From Nemertoderma westbladi (lineage: Eukaryota; Xenacoelomorpha; Nemertodermatida; Nemertodermatidae): 64,000 nt of DNA. The position numbers and the translations under genes are program-made. Where the stretch lies: the NCBI GenBank assembly GCA_032718475.1, contig JAUCBJ010007821.1, forward strand, positions 62,001-126,000, written 5' to 3'. This document shows, piece by piece, positions 21,901-33,332 of the stretch; the stretch's first letter is position 1, and each line of letters begins with the position of its first letter. Below the pieces are notes generated by a model that did no database searches, was not told the DNA's origin, and was given only the letters and a program-made list of their open reading frames with translations.

Positions 21901-22700
21901 CCGCAAAGTACTCTGTAGGTGTTTTAGTGGATATAAAAAGCCATTTCTTCTGTATGTGTACTTTAGCAGACATAACTAGCTGTGTACTTTAGCGGACATA
22001 ACTAGCGATCTTATGTCGCAATAGCCAAAATCCTCTTGATACAGTGTAGTTACCATGACGACATCTAACAGCTGATATGTCCACGTGTAACATTTCTTTG
22101 TTCTTTGTTCTTTCTTTGTTCGGTCGACCAATCAGAGCGTTTTTTGACTCTGTGTTGGAGATGGTATACAGAAACTCATGCAATTCAATCAGTATGTGTA
22201 TTTTGTCCACAGCCAGAAGACCGGCTTTGGAATATCTGTGGTTTCAGGCTTTAGCCAAACATTAGTAGGCTTGATCATAGAAACGTATAACTGTTATCTA
22301 ACTAATCAAATCGCAACACAAACTAATCACAAGTTAGTGTGTCAAATCATATTGTCAACTACAAACACCGCATTTTTACTGCTATTTACTGTCGGTTATT
22401 CATTATATCAGTTGATGGAATATTGTTATATTTGGATAATATCGATCAATAATCAGAAACCCCAATCTTCTTGATATACTGAAGGTTAGAGAGACCGGTT
22501 ACATATAACAATTGCGACTTACATTAAAGTGGTTTGGAGTGAATCTAATGCTATTTCATAGGCACTACATGAGTCGGTTGTTGTTCTCTTTATATGTGAA
22601 TAAGAATAAGCTCAGAATAAGCTGTAGGCCTGCCGACAATAAGACCAAGAAAGATACCGGTACTAGGCCTATACAGTTTTTATCCCTGAGTCAGACTACA
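21900..22700. other. Possible retroelement untranslated/LTR sequence, no gene
   Basis: Contains two close copies of GCRGACATAACTAGC (about 21967-22006), which read inversely at about 36944. Pyrimidine-rich TTTGTTCTTTGTTCTTTC follows. No coding domain is recognised. It may be the residue of an LTR or the 5' untranslated region of the following LINE. Confidence 0.35.
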
Positions 22701-22713
22701 GCCAGACAGCACA

Positions 22714-25700
22714 ATGTCCCCGCTCTTAATCTCCACAGTTTTCATCGTTCTGGGTCGTTTCGTTGTGGCAGAACCATCCGATCCGCGGGGTAACCCTGCA
22801 ACCCACCCAATACCCGTATTGGACTGGTTTGCGGAACACCCTGTCGCTACCGTTTCGAACTGCCGCGCCGAATCGACGGAGATGTGGTCGACGAGTGGAT
22901 TTAGCCTCTACTGCTCTCGTCGGGGAAGAAGATCTTGGGTCTCCTCTCCACGATCTAGAGGCCTAATCGCTAATCTCTGTCTACTGTCTCTGGCTGGGGA
23001 TATTGAGACCAACCCAGGACCCAGCAGGACGCGGGCCCCGAAGATCAACTGTCCCGTCTGTCAACGAGGAACAAACTCTCGGAGTAAGATCGTCCAATGC
23101 GAGAGTTGTGACACATTTGTACATTTAAAATGTTACCGTAGGAAACGCAGTTATTTATTCTCCACCAGAAACAATCTTGAACCAAGTTTTCTCTGCAATA
23201 GCTGTATTTTTACCGAACTTCCCTTTCATGATACAATTTTAGAATCAGAAACCGACGATTCATTTCTCACATCGCCTCTGCAAACTCCAAGTGATGCTGA
23301 GAGTGAAACTTTTAATTTTTTTAAGAAAAAAGGTCTGCATTTTTTGCACTTAAACGCACGATCTCTGCTTCCAAAACTTTCCGAAATTCGTATTTTAATC
23401 AATAAATCCAACCCAGCAGTTTTAACAATCTCTGAAACTTGGCTCGATGATAGTGTTTCTGATGGAGAAATTTATATTGATAATTACGTAGTTTTACGTA
23501 AGGATAGGGACAGACACGGTGGTGGTGTCTGTACTTACATTCGATGTGATTTAGCTTTTAATCGTAGGGAAGATTTAGAGACTTGTGACGAAGTTTTACT
23601 GGTGGAACTTTTACTTCCTAAAACTAAACCTATTTTAATCGGTACTTTATATCGGCCCCCTAAACAATCAGATTTTTTGCAAAATTTTGAAAATACAATT
23701 TTATGTAATCTTAGGTCAGACTGTGAAATATATTTCTTAGGTGATTTTAATATCTGTTACCATCACAAAGCATCCCCCATCTGTAAACAGTACCAAAGTA
23801 TTTTAAATTTGTTTGGTTTAAAACAAATTATTCGAGATTCTACCAGAATTACCAGTAAAACTTCTACTTTACTAGATCACATCCTTTGTAATAATACCGA
23901 TATTATTTCTCAATCTGGGGTTTTACCTATAGGTCTAAGCGATCATTTTATAGTTTTTTGCACAAGAAAGACACACAAATCTTTTTTCGGGGATCATAAA
24001 ACAGTAACAGTTAGGTCTATGAAAAATTACAGCAAGGAACGCTTTTTAAGTTTGTTAGTTAATTCTGACTGGGAACCCTGTTTTAAGGCCGCTGACATTA
24101 ACCTTGCGTACACTGTTTTTAAAGATATATTTTTAAAGGCTCTTAATACTGTAGCACCAATTAAAGAAATTAGTCTTAAACAACGCACTGAGCCCTGGAT
24201 GACCTCGGGTATTCTTAGTAATATCAGAGAAAGAGATAACTATTTGTATAAATTTAGGAAATACCGTGTTTTAGCTGATTATAATAATTACTGCAAATAT
24301 AGAAACCTTGTCCAACGGGAAATAAAAAAAGCTAAATCTGAATATTTGTACAACAAAATAAGTGAGAATAAAGATAATCCTAAAAGTCTATGGTCTACCC
24401 TAAAATCTTTAGGTTATAAAAACCTTAAATCTAAATCGAATATTGTTCTGCAAGATAACGGTGAGCTGATTCATGATCATACTCTAGTTAGTAATTTATT
24501 TAATAATTATTTTACTAATGTTGCCTCTAATTTAGTTAAGAAATTACCGTTATCAAGTAATAAATATAGTATAGGGTCCGAAACTCTAAATAATTTTTAT
24601 TTAGAAAAGTTACAAAATTCAGAAAAGTTATTTTTAAAACCCGTTTCTGAGGATTTCGTTTTTAAAAATCTACTTAGCCTATCAGCCTCAAAAAGTACCG
24701 GTCTAGATCTAATACCTGCCCGTTTTCTTAAGGATGGTGCTGAAGTACTTAAAGTGCCTATTACTTTTATTATTAATTACTCTATCGTAGATAATGTAGT
24801 ACCAGACGAACTGAAATTAGCTAAGGTTGTTCCTCTGTATAAAAAGAATAGTAAAGTAGAACCCTGTAATTACAGACCTGTTAGTATCTTAAGTATTGTA
24901 TCTAAAATTCTAGAACGTTCTGTTTTTCTACAGCTGGAGGCACATCTTAGTAGGCTAAATCTGATCTATGAACTTCAGTCCGGTTTTCGTAAATCATATT
25001 CTACAGACACCTGCCTTATTAACTTAACTGATACAATTAGATGTAATAACGCAAAGGGTTTATATACTGGTATGGTAATGTTGGACCTACAAAAGGCTTT
25101 CGATACTGTAGATCACGAAATTCTGCTTGGTAAGTTAGGCCTGATGGGTATAGGTTCTATAGACTGGTTCAAGTCCTACCTGTCAGACAGAGGTCAAACT
25201 GTAGTCATTAGCAAATCGCTGTCTACTGTACAAGAGATTACCTGTGGTGTACCGCAAGGTAGTATATTAGGTCCTCTGCTTTTTGTATGCTATGTAAATG
25301 ATATGATAAGTAGTATAGATCCCGATTTTAAACTGATTTTATATGCCGACGACAGTGCTCTTATTTTCTCTCATAAAGATCCTATCCATATTTCCCAAAA
25401 GTTAAGTGCAGTTCTAGAATCCTGTAATGAGTGGTTGGTTGATAATAAGCTATCCATTCACTACGGTAAAACTGAAAGTATTTTGTTTGGTTCCAAAAGA
25501 AAGTTAAAGAAGGTAACTAAGTTTGAAGTCACTAGTAATGGACATAAGATTGAAAATAAAAAGGAAGTTAAATATTTAGGCGCCACATTGGATAACTGCT
25601 TATCAGGAGAAAGTACAGTGAAAAATATTTTCTCGAAAGTTAACAGTAGGCTTAGGTTTCTATACAGAAATAAAAATAGTTTGAACACCGACTCCCGCAA

Positions 25701-25863
25701 GTTACTTTGCTCTTCTTTAATACAGTGTCACATGGACTATGCGTGCTCTTCTTGGTATGAAGGCTTAACCAAACAGCTTAAATGTAAATTACAAGTAGCT
25801 CAGAATAAAGTAGTACGATTTATTAAAGACTACAAACCTAGGCACCACCTAACTCCAGATTAA
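22714..25863 (+). CDS. CR1-type LINE polyprotein: signal-like leader, 2A motif, PHD finger, endonuclease, reverse transcriptase
   Basis: The ORF is 1049 codons. Residues 2-19 ([18 protein letters not shown]) form a hydrophobic signal-peptide-like leader. GDIETNPGP at 95-103 is a canonical 2A ribosome-skipping motif; skipping would fall between Gly102 and Pro103. A PHD-like C4HC3 finger follows: Cys113/116/129/132, His137/Cys140, Cys161/164. The APE endonuclease starts near 208 ([27 protein letters not shown]). The RT has [34 protein letters not shown] and YADD at 877-880. 2A motifs at the N-terminus of APE-type LINEs of invertebrates are known. The frame is open over all catalytic motifs. The C-terminus is split by a frameshift near 25855. 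The copy looks recent. Confidence 0.93.
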   Translation: MSPLLISTVFIVLGRFVVAEPSDPRGNPATHPIPVLDWFAEHPVATVSNCRAESTEMWSTSGFSLYCSRRGRRSWVSSPRSRGLIANLCLLSLAGDIETNPGPSRTRAPKINCPVCQRGTNSRSKIVQCESCDTFVHLKCYRRKRSYLFSTRNNLEPSFLCNSCIFTELPFHDTILESETDDSFLTSPLQTPSDAESETFNFFKKKGLHFLHLNARSLLPKLSEIRILINKSNPAVLTISETWLDDSVSDGEIYIDNYVVLRKDRDRHGGGVCTYIRCDLAFNRREDLETCDEVLLVELLLPKTKPILIGTLYRPPKQSDFLQNFENTILCNLRSDCEIYFLGDFNICYHHKASPICKQYQSILNLFGLKQIIRDSTRITSKTSTLLDHILCNNTDIISQSGVLPIGLSDHFIVFCTRKTHKSFFGDHKTVTVRSMKNYSKERFLSLLVNSDWEPCFKAADINLAYTVFKDIFLKALNTVAPIKEISLKQRTEPWMTSGILSNIRERDNYLYKFRKYRVLADYNNYCKYRNLVQREIKKAKSEYLYNKISENKDNPKSLWSTLKSLGYKNLKSKSNIVLQDNGELIHDHTLVSNLFNNYFTNVASNLVKKLPLSSNKYSIGSETLNNFYLEKLQNSEKLFLKPVSEDFVFKNLLSLSASKSTGLDLIPARFLKDGAEVLKVPITFIINYSIVDNVVPDELKLAKVVPLYKKNSKVEPCNYRPVSILSIVSKILERSVFLQLEAHLSRLNLIYELQSGFRKSYSTDTCLINLTDTIRCNNAKGLYTGMVMLDLQKAFDTVDHEILLGKLGLMGIGSIDWFKSYLSDRGQTVVISKSLSTVQEITCGVPQGSILGPLLFVCYVNDMISSIDPDFKLILYADDSALIFSHKDPIHISQKLSAVLESCNEWLVDNKLSIHYGKTESILFGSKRKLKKVTKFEVTSNGHKIENKKEVKYLGATLDNCLSGESTVKNIFSKVNSRLRFLYRNKNSLNTDSRKLLCSSLIQCHMDYACSSWYEGLTKQLKCKLQVAQNKVVRFIKDYKPRHHLTPD

Positions 25864-26170
25864 GCAGCTACGCCTTAACCATGTGCATAAAGTGTATAAT
25901 GGTAAATGTCCCAATTACCTAAAACAAAAATTCAACAGAGTACGCGATACACACTCTTACAGTACCAGAGCTAGTGCTTCAAACTTCTACCTCCCGAATT
26001 GTAAATCCTTTGAATCTGATACTTTCTTTTTTAACGGCATAAAAAATTGGAACGCTCTGCCTAATGAAATTAAAAACCTAAATAATCAACATTCTTTTAA
26101 ATCTGCAGTTAAATCTCATCTCCGTGTGCAATGTAAAAATAGGTACAATAGTCCTACAGTAAGTTATTAG
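25864..26170 (+). pseudogene. C-terminal part of the same LINE protein after a frameshift
   Basis: In another frame the sequence reads [20 protein letters not shown] and continues to SY at 26167, followed by a stop. This is the typical C-terminal tail of CR1/L2-like RTs (LKLNHVxKIxxGxxPxYL). One or a few bases are lost or gained near 25855. That is the only obvious lesion in this LINE. Confidence 0.85.
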
Positions 26171-26508
26171 TTTATTAATTATTTACTATTTATACTGTAA
26201 TTACGTTTTATATTAAATTATTCTGTACATTACATCTTTATCGTTGAGTCGGGCATTGTCACGCTCTCGGTAAAGTTGTACATGTACATAGTGTAATTAC
26301 GTTTTATATTGGTTTTAGGTTAGCGTAGTGTAATATTGTATTTGTAACCAAGTAACATAAAGGACCCCCTTGGAAATAAGCTGCAAAGCTTTAGGGGTAA
26401 TCCTATATGTTATGTTGGACAATACCTTTATACCGGTACATTGTTTGGTGTATTTGTTATTGTTTTTACATAATGTATAAATAAATCTATCTATCTATAA
26501 TCTATCTA
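26171..26508 (+). mobile_element. LINE 3' untranslated region ending in a TCTA microsatellite
   Basis: After the last stop, about 310 bp of noncoding sequence ends in TAAATAAATCTATCTATC and a few more TCTA units (26481-26508). A simple-repeat tail in place of poly(A) is usual for CR1/L2-like LINEs, and it defines the 3' end of the insertion. Confidence 0.8.
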
Positions 26509-26509
26509 T

Positions 26510-27240
26510 GTGACTAAAATTAGTGAAGGTCGGCAGATCGGTGTGCAGCATTGTGCAGTAGTGTGCATGATTGTGACTGATAACAAAGCATCTCCTAAAG
26601 AATGCGCTTTATACGTGAATCCATAGCCATCCCGTTGTGTCTAGTATAAGTCATAACTCTTTTTACATATTTAGAGCGCCACGTCCTAAAGGAACTGTTA
26701 ATATTTCCCCAAAGTGAATAATATTTGTCAGAAATTATATATTAACAATCAGTCGAATAATACAGTAGGCCTACACCGCAATAAGGTCAAAGCTTCCGAA
26801 TCCAGTCTCCCGGGTATATCCAGCGGGTGAATGGTCGCGCATAGACTGGCTTCGGCTAATGTAGTGTATCAAATACTCGTCATAGGCTAAAGTCGATTTA
26901 TAATCTAGAAGACACCTAAATTTGGCAGGTTAAACTGCTAAAGGTCTGAAAGCGCGAACAATAACAGTTATTGCTTCTGTATTGCAGTAGGCAATAAAGC
27001 TGAAGTACCGGTCAACCGGTACCCAGTAGGCCTGACTGTCTAACTACCCGAACCGGTACTTACAGCAGTACAGGTACAGCAGTATTATTCGATTTTGATA
27101 ATTATATACCGGTAGGTCTTAATAAGTAATCGGGGACGCCTGGTTTTTATTGGGATTTTACTTAGGCCTATTTCTGTCAGTTTTATTTATTTGTAGGCCA
27201 ATATTGAGCAGAAGGCGTGTAAGCCTGCTCAGATTGTACA
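26510..27240. other. Intergenic, no gene seen
   Basis: Mixed AT-rich sequence with scattered ACCGGT and TAGGCCT words. No supported gene. Confidence 0.5.
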
Positions 27241-27820
27241 GATAATTTGTAGGCTGGATTGTTGTCTGACTGTTGTTAAGTCTGAAGAGATTGCGGTGTG
27301 TGTAGAGTGTATGTCCGATAAAGTACTAGTTAGGAATGTAGGGGCTTCCAGTGCTGTGAGGTAAATCCCCTCGAAAGAATAAGTCGTACTACTCAGTTAG
27401 AACGCATACTAACTAACCATTTCGGAGTCTGCATATACTGTAGTTTGTTTGGGCTTGATAGTAGTCTGCCAGCCTTTGGTCTGTATTTTGTATGTGTAGT
27501 CTGTACGGGTAGCGTAATATTTCTTATTTAGATAATTTGTAGGCTGGATTGTTGTCTGGCTGTTGTTAGGTCTGAAGAGATTTCGGTGTGTGTAGAGTGT
27601 ATATCCGATAAATTGCTAGTTAGGAACGTAGGGGCTTCCAGTGCTGTGAGGTAAATCCCCTCGAAAGAATAAGTCGTACTACTCGGTTAGAACGCATACT
27701 AACTAACCATTTCGGAGTCTGCATATACTGTAGTTTGTTTGGGTTTGATAGTAGTCTGCCAGCGTTTGGTCTGTATTTTGTTTGAGTAGTCTGTACGCGT
27801 AGCGTAATATTTATTATTCA
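27241..27820 (+). repeat. 290-bp tandem duplication
   Basis: The block starting GATAATTTGTAGGCTGG at 27241 is repeated at 27531 with a constant offset of 290 bp and only scattered substitutions. It lies 1.3 kb upstream of Bel/Pao Gag copy B, so it may be part of that element's LTR or untranslated leader. LTR ends were not identified. Confidence 0.88.
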
Positions 27821-28765
27821 GAGTTTATGCGATTATTCGCAACATTCATATCCCCAAGTTTATTCATACAGTAATTGTGCTTGTTGTACATACCGTTATA
27901 GTTAAATTAACCCCGGTACTACATCAGGGCTGCTTGGCGTAGGTAAAGACTGGTGATTTTGTGCCCCGGTCACTCCAGCAGATACCGTGGTTCTTTTAGC
28001 TGTACAAGTATTTCTAACTGCTGATTATTTGTTGTATAAGTACTTGTACCTAATTTAGGGTTTAGTGTACAATGCTTTCCGAAGGTAATTAGTGTGTAGG
28101 CAGTATATTTGTGTTGTAAAGTGGTTAATAGGCACGTTGGTTCTGGTAGACCGCGGTAATTAACTTCTAGGTAGGAACACTCCGTGATACATAACGTAGT
28201 ACTTATAGCGATACGGCTATAAGTCGTCAGACGGTGGTATTTTTCCTATCTGGACAACGCAGTATATTTACTACTGCTTTGTTATTTTCAAATACCGTAG
28301 TACCCTGTCCGTTGTAATAACCAGATATTCTAACCCTTTGTTAGGCTGGTTTGTAGACTTCTTGTAAAATTACCCTAAAAATTCGTACGTGTAATTTTTG
28401 TGTTTATTTAGAGATTGTAATCTCACCCCGAATTGTACGTAATTTGTAGTATTAAGTAACTTAGGTAAATTAGAATTATTTGTTTTAGTGTCCAACAAGT
28501 AGCACTTCACTGAGAGCGTACTGCTTCTGTGTAGTGACTCCTTCCCAGAAATAATAACATTTATTTCAAATATTGACAAAACCCATTATACGGGTATATA
28601 TATATTATAAATCAACTCAAACCGATTTATAAAATAGTAGGCCTGTCTTACAACAATTAGGTCTTAATGTCAGTTGGACTACTGCTTAAATAACGGTAAT
28701 CAAGTAAAGTAAAGTAACCAAGTAACCCCTAAAAGTCAGAAATTCAATTATTCTAAAATAATTGA
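27821..28765. other. Probable leader region of Bel/Pao copy B, no gene
   Basis: No reading frame with family resemblance. No primer binding site could be placed with confidence. Confidence 0.4.
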
Positions 28766-29012
28766 CATACCGGTATTTACAATAGGCTTATTATATTTAT
28801 TTCTATCAATTTAGGCTGAAATTATACCGGTATTCTGTAATTAATTCTAGTCCATAATTATACTTATATATATTATAAGTGTAAGCTGTATACCGGTATT
28901 CACGATAGGCCTATTATATATTTATATATATTTGTGCTGAAATTACATACCGGTATTCTGTGACAAATCTAGTCTGTAATAATACTTATATATATACTAT
29001 AAGCATACCGGT
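28766..29012 (+). repeat. About 123-bp tandem repeat with ATACCGGTAT palindromes
   Basis: CATACCGGTATTTACAATAGGC near 28768 recurs near 28891 (offset about 123 bp) along with the intervening CCGGTATTCTGT, TCTAGTC and ATACTTATATATA blocks. It is AT-rich and lies just before the Gag start codon at 29151. Confidence 0.75.
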
Positions 29013-29150
29013 ATTCTAATATATTATATATATATCACGTTACATAGAGTAATGATATCGGTAATTAATTACTAGGCTAATGGTGATACTGAATCACTAG
29101 ACTTGCTTAAACTGTAATATAGCAGTCGGCATTCAACTGTACAAACAAAC

Positions 29151-32100
29151 ATGTCTGACACAAAGCAAAACCTGTCAGACAGTCTCCTAGATACAACTAT
29201 CTGTGATCCAGATAGGAGTGTGGAACGTGTGAGACCGAAGTTCAACTCACCTCCTACTGTAAGAAAGATCATCCCTCCAGTAGTAATATCAGACCCTAGG
29301 CTAGTCCAACACCGTAGGTCTATCATAGGCACTCGAGCTCAGGTCAAGCGGGACCAAGAAGCAGTGGAACAGCAGCAACACTCGAGCCAAGAACTTATTT
29401 CTCAGCGGCCCGACAGCTCCAGTAGCGCGGATACTGTAGAGCTGACACCCGAGCGTGGAGCTAAGATGGCAGATGCGGTTTATTCGGATCCCCTTCTCAT
29501 CCTTCCTGCAGCCGTACTCACTAGGGTATTGATTGCGGTGGAGGAACACCAGATTGATTGGGCGAGAAGTAAGCGATCGACCAAGGATAGTTATGCGGGA
29601 TACACAAGGGGAGAACTGAAGTCTATTGTCGAGTCGCAATGGAACTTCCCCGGACCCGGACTCCCGTTTGACTTATCGGAAGCTGCCTGGGAAGACATAC
29701 ACAGGATGGGAGTGACAAAGGAAACCAGCGATCCAGCTGTGTGGAAGAGGTCAGCAGCAGGATACGTACAGGGATTCTTCAGCTCTATGGAGCGATTAAA
29801 GGAACAACTGTTTCGACAACCCCAAGGACCTCAAGAGCAGGGAGAGCTGCTTTATCAAGTTAGAGAAAGAATTCTACGAATCAGACTAATCTTATTGGCC
29901 TTTGAGGAGGCTTCAAAAAGAAGACAAGACACGTCGTTGCAAGTTGCCGTAAAGACTTGGTTTCAGCGGTTAAGTCTCCAAGTTCAAGGAACTGCACAGT
30001 GGAAATCTCAGCTGGCTGAGCGCTCAACCCATGGAGAATCAACAGATGCTACATTTTCCCAAGTGGAAAGTGAAGCGGCGGCAGAGAAACCGCATGAGAG
30101 GGACGCTATTGACATCTATCTGTCAGACTATCAACGATTTATAGGTGACGAAGAGTTGAGGAGACGGCTGTCTGGACTTAGCCCTAATAGTGAAGGAGCC
30201 AAGCTTGTGTTGGACGCAATCGATGCGGATATGATAGCTGCGAACCAAGCTAAATTTGATGAAAGGCTCCGCATCGCTAGGGTCCAAGAAGAACAAGTCA
30301 AGAAAAAACGTATAGAAGACAGAAAGACAGCAGCAGCGGCAATGGCAGCGGCAGAAGCGGAAAGAAAGGCGGCAGAGGCAGCGGCAGAGGCAAAAGCGGC
30401 AGCGGCAGAGGCAAAAGCGGCAGCGGCAGAATCGGAAAGAAAGATAGCAGTGGCAGAAGCAGAACGAAGAGCATCTGAAGAGACCACCCAACTAGAATTG
30501 GAAAATATTCAAGAGAATCAAGACTGCATAAATAAACAGTTAACAGCTAGTCAAATGCAGATGATGAGTCGATCTACTCCCAAAAGGCAGGGATTTACAT
30601 CATCTGATGAAGGCGATACCACCGATCCTGAAGGCGGAGGAAATAGATCTCGTCTAAGTAGGCGTAGAAGAATGTCCCACCGTCAGAAATTGCCTGATTT
30701 GCCCCCAGCTGTTAGAAGGCAACTAACTAACACAGACTTAGGTAGTACAGAACCCACAGACCAAATAATTAAAATAGAAAGACTCCCTACTATAGTAGAT
30801 GAGCCTGAAATAATTAGGCCTGTTCTCGAAGCCACCCCTTCGGTGATAGAGACACCTGTACTCCCAGAACCTATCTCTAAATTCCCCTTGCATAGCACTA
30901 AGCTACCTGTGCCTAGCAGAACAGCCCATGAGACAGTTCCTGTTCTGGACTCCGAGCGAAATATCAATGATTTGTCGCCCGTTGTCCCCCGTCCACTCGC
31001 TACTACGTTGGCGGCTCCCACTTCGGCGGTCGAGTGGGTGGATGAGAGACGGCGGGGGATGGATCTCCTGCTCGGGCAGATGCAGGAGACTGTTCAGCAG
31101 TTCAAGGGCACAGTAAGGGAAAGTAGGTTAGAGTTGCAAGAAGTGCAGCAAAGTATCGCGTTAGAACGCGATAAATTAGTAAATACACAAAAGGGTATAC
31201 CACCACCCCCTGTAACAATGTGTCAACCTGTTAGGTCTGAAGTATTTCATGCGCAAGGTGTGGAGCCTACACGCATCTATACTGCTAGTGAAGTGGAAAC
31301 TCCTATAGTAAACACTATTAAGGGTAATTATAAACCTGTTGACAATGATATTCCATATAGACTTGATAATAATCCGAGAAATTTATATACCGATAACTCG
31401 ATATTAAATAACACGATGGCCCAAGAAAGTTTTACGCGTCAAATGGCTAGAACCGAAGCGCGTCAAGCGGTAAAGGTGGGAGAGATCGTCAAGTTCAATG
31501 GAGATGAGATGAAATGGTTACCTTTCAATGAATATTACAAAGATAACATACAGAACTCTGTGCTATCTAACGGAGAGAAACTTAGATTCCTCATCGAGTG
31601 CTTGGAAGGATCTCCCAAGTTAATGGCGTTAAAGTTTATTGGACATCCAGATGGATTAAGACAAGTTTGGGATACCCTAAACATCAGGTATGGTAATAGG
31701 AATAACATAGCTAGGTATTTGTATGCAAAATTGGTAGCCCCCCGAAAGTTCATTATCAGCGGGATTATAGAGTTTTCCGACGAGATTCAAGAGATCTGTA
31801 GACAATTAGATTGGCTAGGTAAGTCTCATGAATATCAGAGTTCTATGGTTATTGGAGCCGTGGCCTCTACTTTACCTAAGGGTGGAGTAGGCACACGCTG
31901 GGATAAGAAAGTGTTATATATGATGGAACATCAAAGACGAGACCCTACCATGGCTGATCTCATGTCATTCTTAGATGGAGAAGTAAAATTACAGCTCCTA
32001 AAGCAGTCCAGAGAGAAGACACCGGAAAACAAGGTAAGTGAGAAACCCGTTTCTAGGAGAAAAGTAACACCAGTGTGTTATACCGACGACGGCGAAAGCC

Positions 32101-33332
32101 AGGCTTCTCAAGAAGAAGACAGCGGGAAAGACACTGAAAGATCTTATTATGTCAATAAAACGCCTAAAGACATAAGTAAATTCAAGTCTCGAAACAATGA
32201 CAGGAGAGAACAGTTAAGAAAAACTCTTCCTACGTCTCCTAAGAGAATTCAGTTAAGAAAGCCCGAAGAAAGAACGAGTGTGCACAATGTTACTCAAAAT
32301 AAGTTAAGTAATATCAAACCGAAATGTGCGCTATGTGACGGGACCCACCGTTTGAATGTGTGTGATGAATTCCTAAAGAAATCATTAAAGGATAGACGGG
32401 AAGTCATGTGGGATAAGCGGTTGTGTTATAATTGCCTCAGACAAGGACACCAACGGCGAACCTGTTACTCCGACGCAAGGTGTGCGAAGTGCGGCGCAAA
32501 ACATCATCTCTTGTTGCACACTGAATTCGAACGAAACAGCCCGAGTCAGGTAAGTGATTCCGAACTACATGTCCAATTCAGTGATGTGAACGACACTGAC
32601 CAAAGTTCTGAGATGGAAGGATTCTATACGGATGAATTCTCCGACGAAGATGAATCCTGTTACATGATAAATACCGCAGTGTATCGAGCGCTTACTTATG
32701 AAAAAGACACAGACAGCGACCTCACCCTAACTACTTCTGACCAACAACCATCTTGGAAGGCACCAACTTCCAATGTAGGAATCCGAGAATTTCCTGTAGT
32801 ACAGTTAAGGGTCCACGGACCTAAAAGGAGTTATATAGTGAACGCCCTCCTTGACTCCGGTAGCACAGGAACATTCATCGACAAAGAACTAGCCGAAGAC
32901 ATCTTTGCTGGACAACCCAAGTTCCGAACTAAGTTAAACATGTCAGGAATTATGCAGGTTTGGAAATCTACAGTAATAGCGGATTATTATGTAGGTGCGT
33001 TGTCCACCCCCCAGGATGAACTAGGAGAACATAGTATAAGGTCAGTAAAAATGGTGGCGATAAAGAACTTCGCTACCAGCCAAGTAGAACCTTATAACTG
33101 GGATGAGGACGATTCCACCCAGCAGCTTAATATACCTAGATTCAACACAGATTACCCTGGAGTGCAAATACTCATCGGCCAAAATGCGCATGAAGCGCTT
33201 GAGACATTGGAGAAACGGCCTGCTCAACCGCAACCATTACAAGTCTATGCGGGAAGAACTAGAGTAGGTTGGTACTTTACTGGCCCTTCCCCTTCCCCTT
33301 CCCCTTACCAAAAGAACAAGTATATCAATTAA
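29151..33332 (+). CDS. Bel/Pao copy B Gag-protease with a long N-terminal extension
   Basis: The ORF is 1393 codons without interruption. The usual Bel/Pao Gag (DUF1759-like, KFNGDEMKWLPFNEYY) starts only at about residue 776. Zinc knuckles follow at about 1058-1130: CALCDGTHRLNVC, CYNCLRQGHQRRTC and CAKCGAKHH. The aspartic protease active site DSGSTGTF is near 1235. The preceding 770 residues are unusual. They include a Ser/Gln-rich N-terminus, a likely helical region, an Ala/Glu/Lys/Arg-rich coiled coil at about 384-446 and a Pro-rich stretch. I recognise no domain in this extension. Integrity of the frame suggests recent activity of the Gag half. Pol overlaps in the -1 frame at 33269. Confidence 0.9.
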   Translation: MSDTKQNLSDSLLDTTICDPDRSVERVRPKFNSPPTVRKIIPPVVISDPRLVQHRRSIIGTRAQVKRDQEAVEQQQHSSQELISQRPDSSSSADTVELTPERGAKMADAVYSDPLLILPAAVLTRVLIAVEEHQIDWARSKRSTKDSYAGYTRGELKSIVESQWNFPGPGLPFDLSEAAWEDIHRMGVTKETSDPAVWKRSAAGYVQGFFSSMERLKEQLFRQPQGPQEQGELLYQVRERILRIRLILLAFEEASKRRQDTSLQVAVKTWFQRLSLQVQGTAQWKSQLAERSTHGESTDATFSQVESEAAAEKPHERDAIDIYLSDYQRFIGDEELRRRLSGLSPNSEGAKLVLDAIDADMIAANQAKFDERLRIARVQEEQVKKKRIEDRKTAAAAMAAAEAERKAAEAAAEAKAAAAEAKAAAAESERKIAVAEAERRASEETTQLELENIQENQDCINKQLTASQMQMMSRSTPKRQGFTSSDEGDTTDPEGGGNRSRLSRRRRMSHRQKLPDLPPAVRRQLTNTDLGSTEPTDQIIKIERLPTIVDEPEIIRPVLEATPSVIETPVLPEPISKFPLHSTKLPVPSRTAHETVPVLDSERNINDLSPVVPRPLATTLAAPTSAVEWVDERRRGMDLLLGQMQETVQQFKGTVRESRLELQEVQQSIALERDKLVNTQKGIPPPPVTMCQPVRSEVFHAQGVEPTRIYTASEVETPIVNTIKGNYKPVDNDIPYRLDNNPRNLYTDNSILNNTMAQESFTRQMARTEARQAVKVGEIVKFNGDEMKWLPFNEYYKDNIQNSVLSNGEKLRFLIECLEGSPKLMALKFIGHPDGLRQVWDTLNIRYGNRNNIARYLYAKLVAPRKFIISGIIEFSDEIQEICRQLDWLGKSHEYQSSMVIGAVASTLPKGGVGTRWDKKVLYMMEHQRRDPTMADLMSFLDGEVKLQLLKQSREKTPENKVSEKPVSRRKVTPVCYTDDGESQASQEEDSGKDTERSYYVNKTPKDISKFKSRNNDRREQLRKTLPTSPKRIQLRKPEERTSVHNVTQNKLSNIKPKCALCDGTHRLNVCDEFLKKSLKDRREVMWDKRLCYNCLRQGHQRRTCYSDARCAKCGAKHHLLLHTEFERNSPSQVSDSELHVQFSDVNDTDQSSEMEGFYTDEFSDEDESCYMINTAVYRALTYEKDTDSDLTLTTSDQQPSWKAPTSNVGIREFPVVQLRVHGPKRSYIVNALLDSGSTGTFIDKELAEDIFAGQPKFRTKLNMSGIMQVWKSTVIADYYVGALSTPQDELGEHSIRSVKMVAIKNFATSQVEPYNWDEDDSTQQLNIPRFNTDYPGVQILIGQNAHEALETLEKRPAQPQPLQVYAGRTRVGWYFTGPSPSPSPYQKNKYIN

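Noticed and set aside
22077-22474. Short ORFs upstream of the LINE as a separate gene
   Set aside because: They overlap each other in different frames, contain no domain, and probably lie in untranslated retroelement sequence.
30123-30491. Cysteine-rich or Ala/Ser-rich minus-strand proteins
   Set aside because: They are the antisense of the Ala/Glu-rich coiled coil in the Bel/Pao Gag extension.
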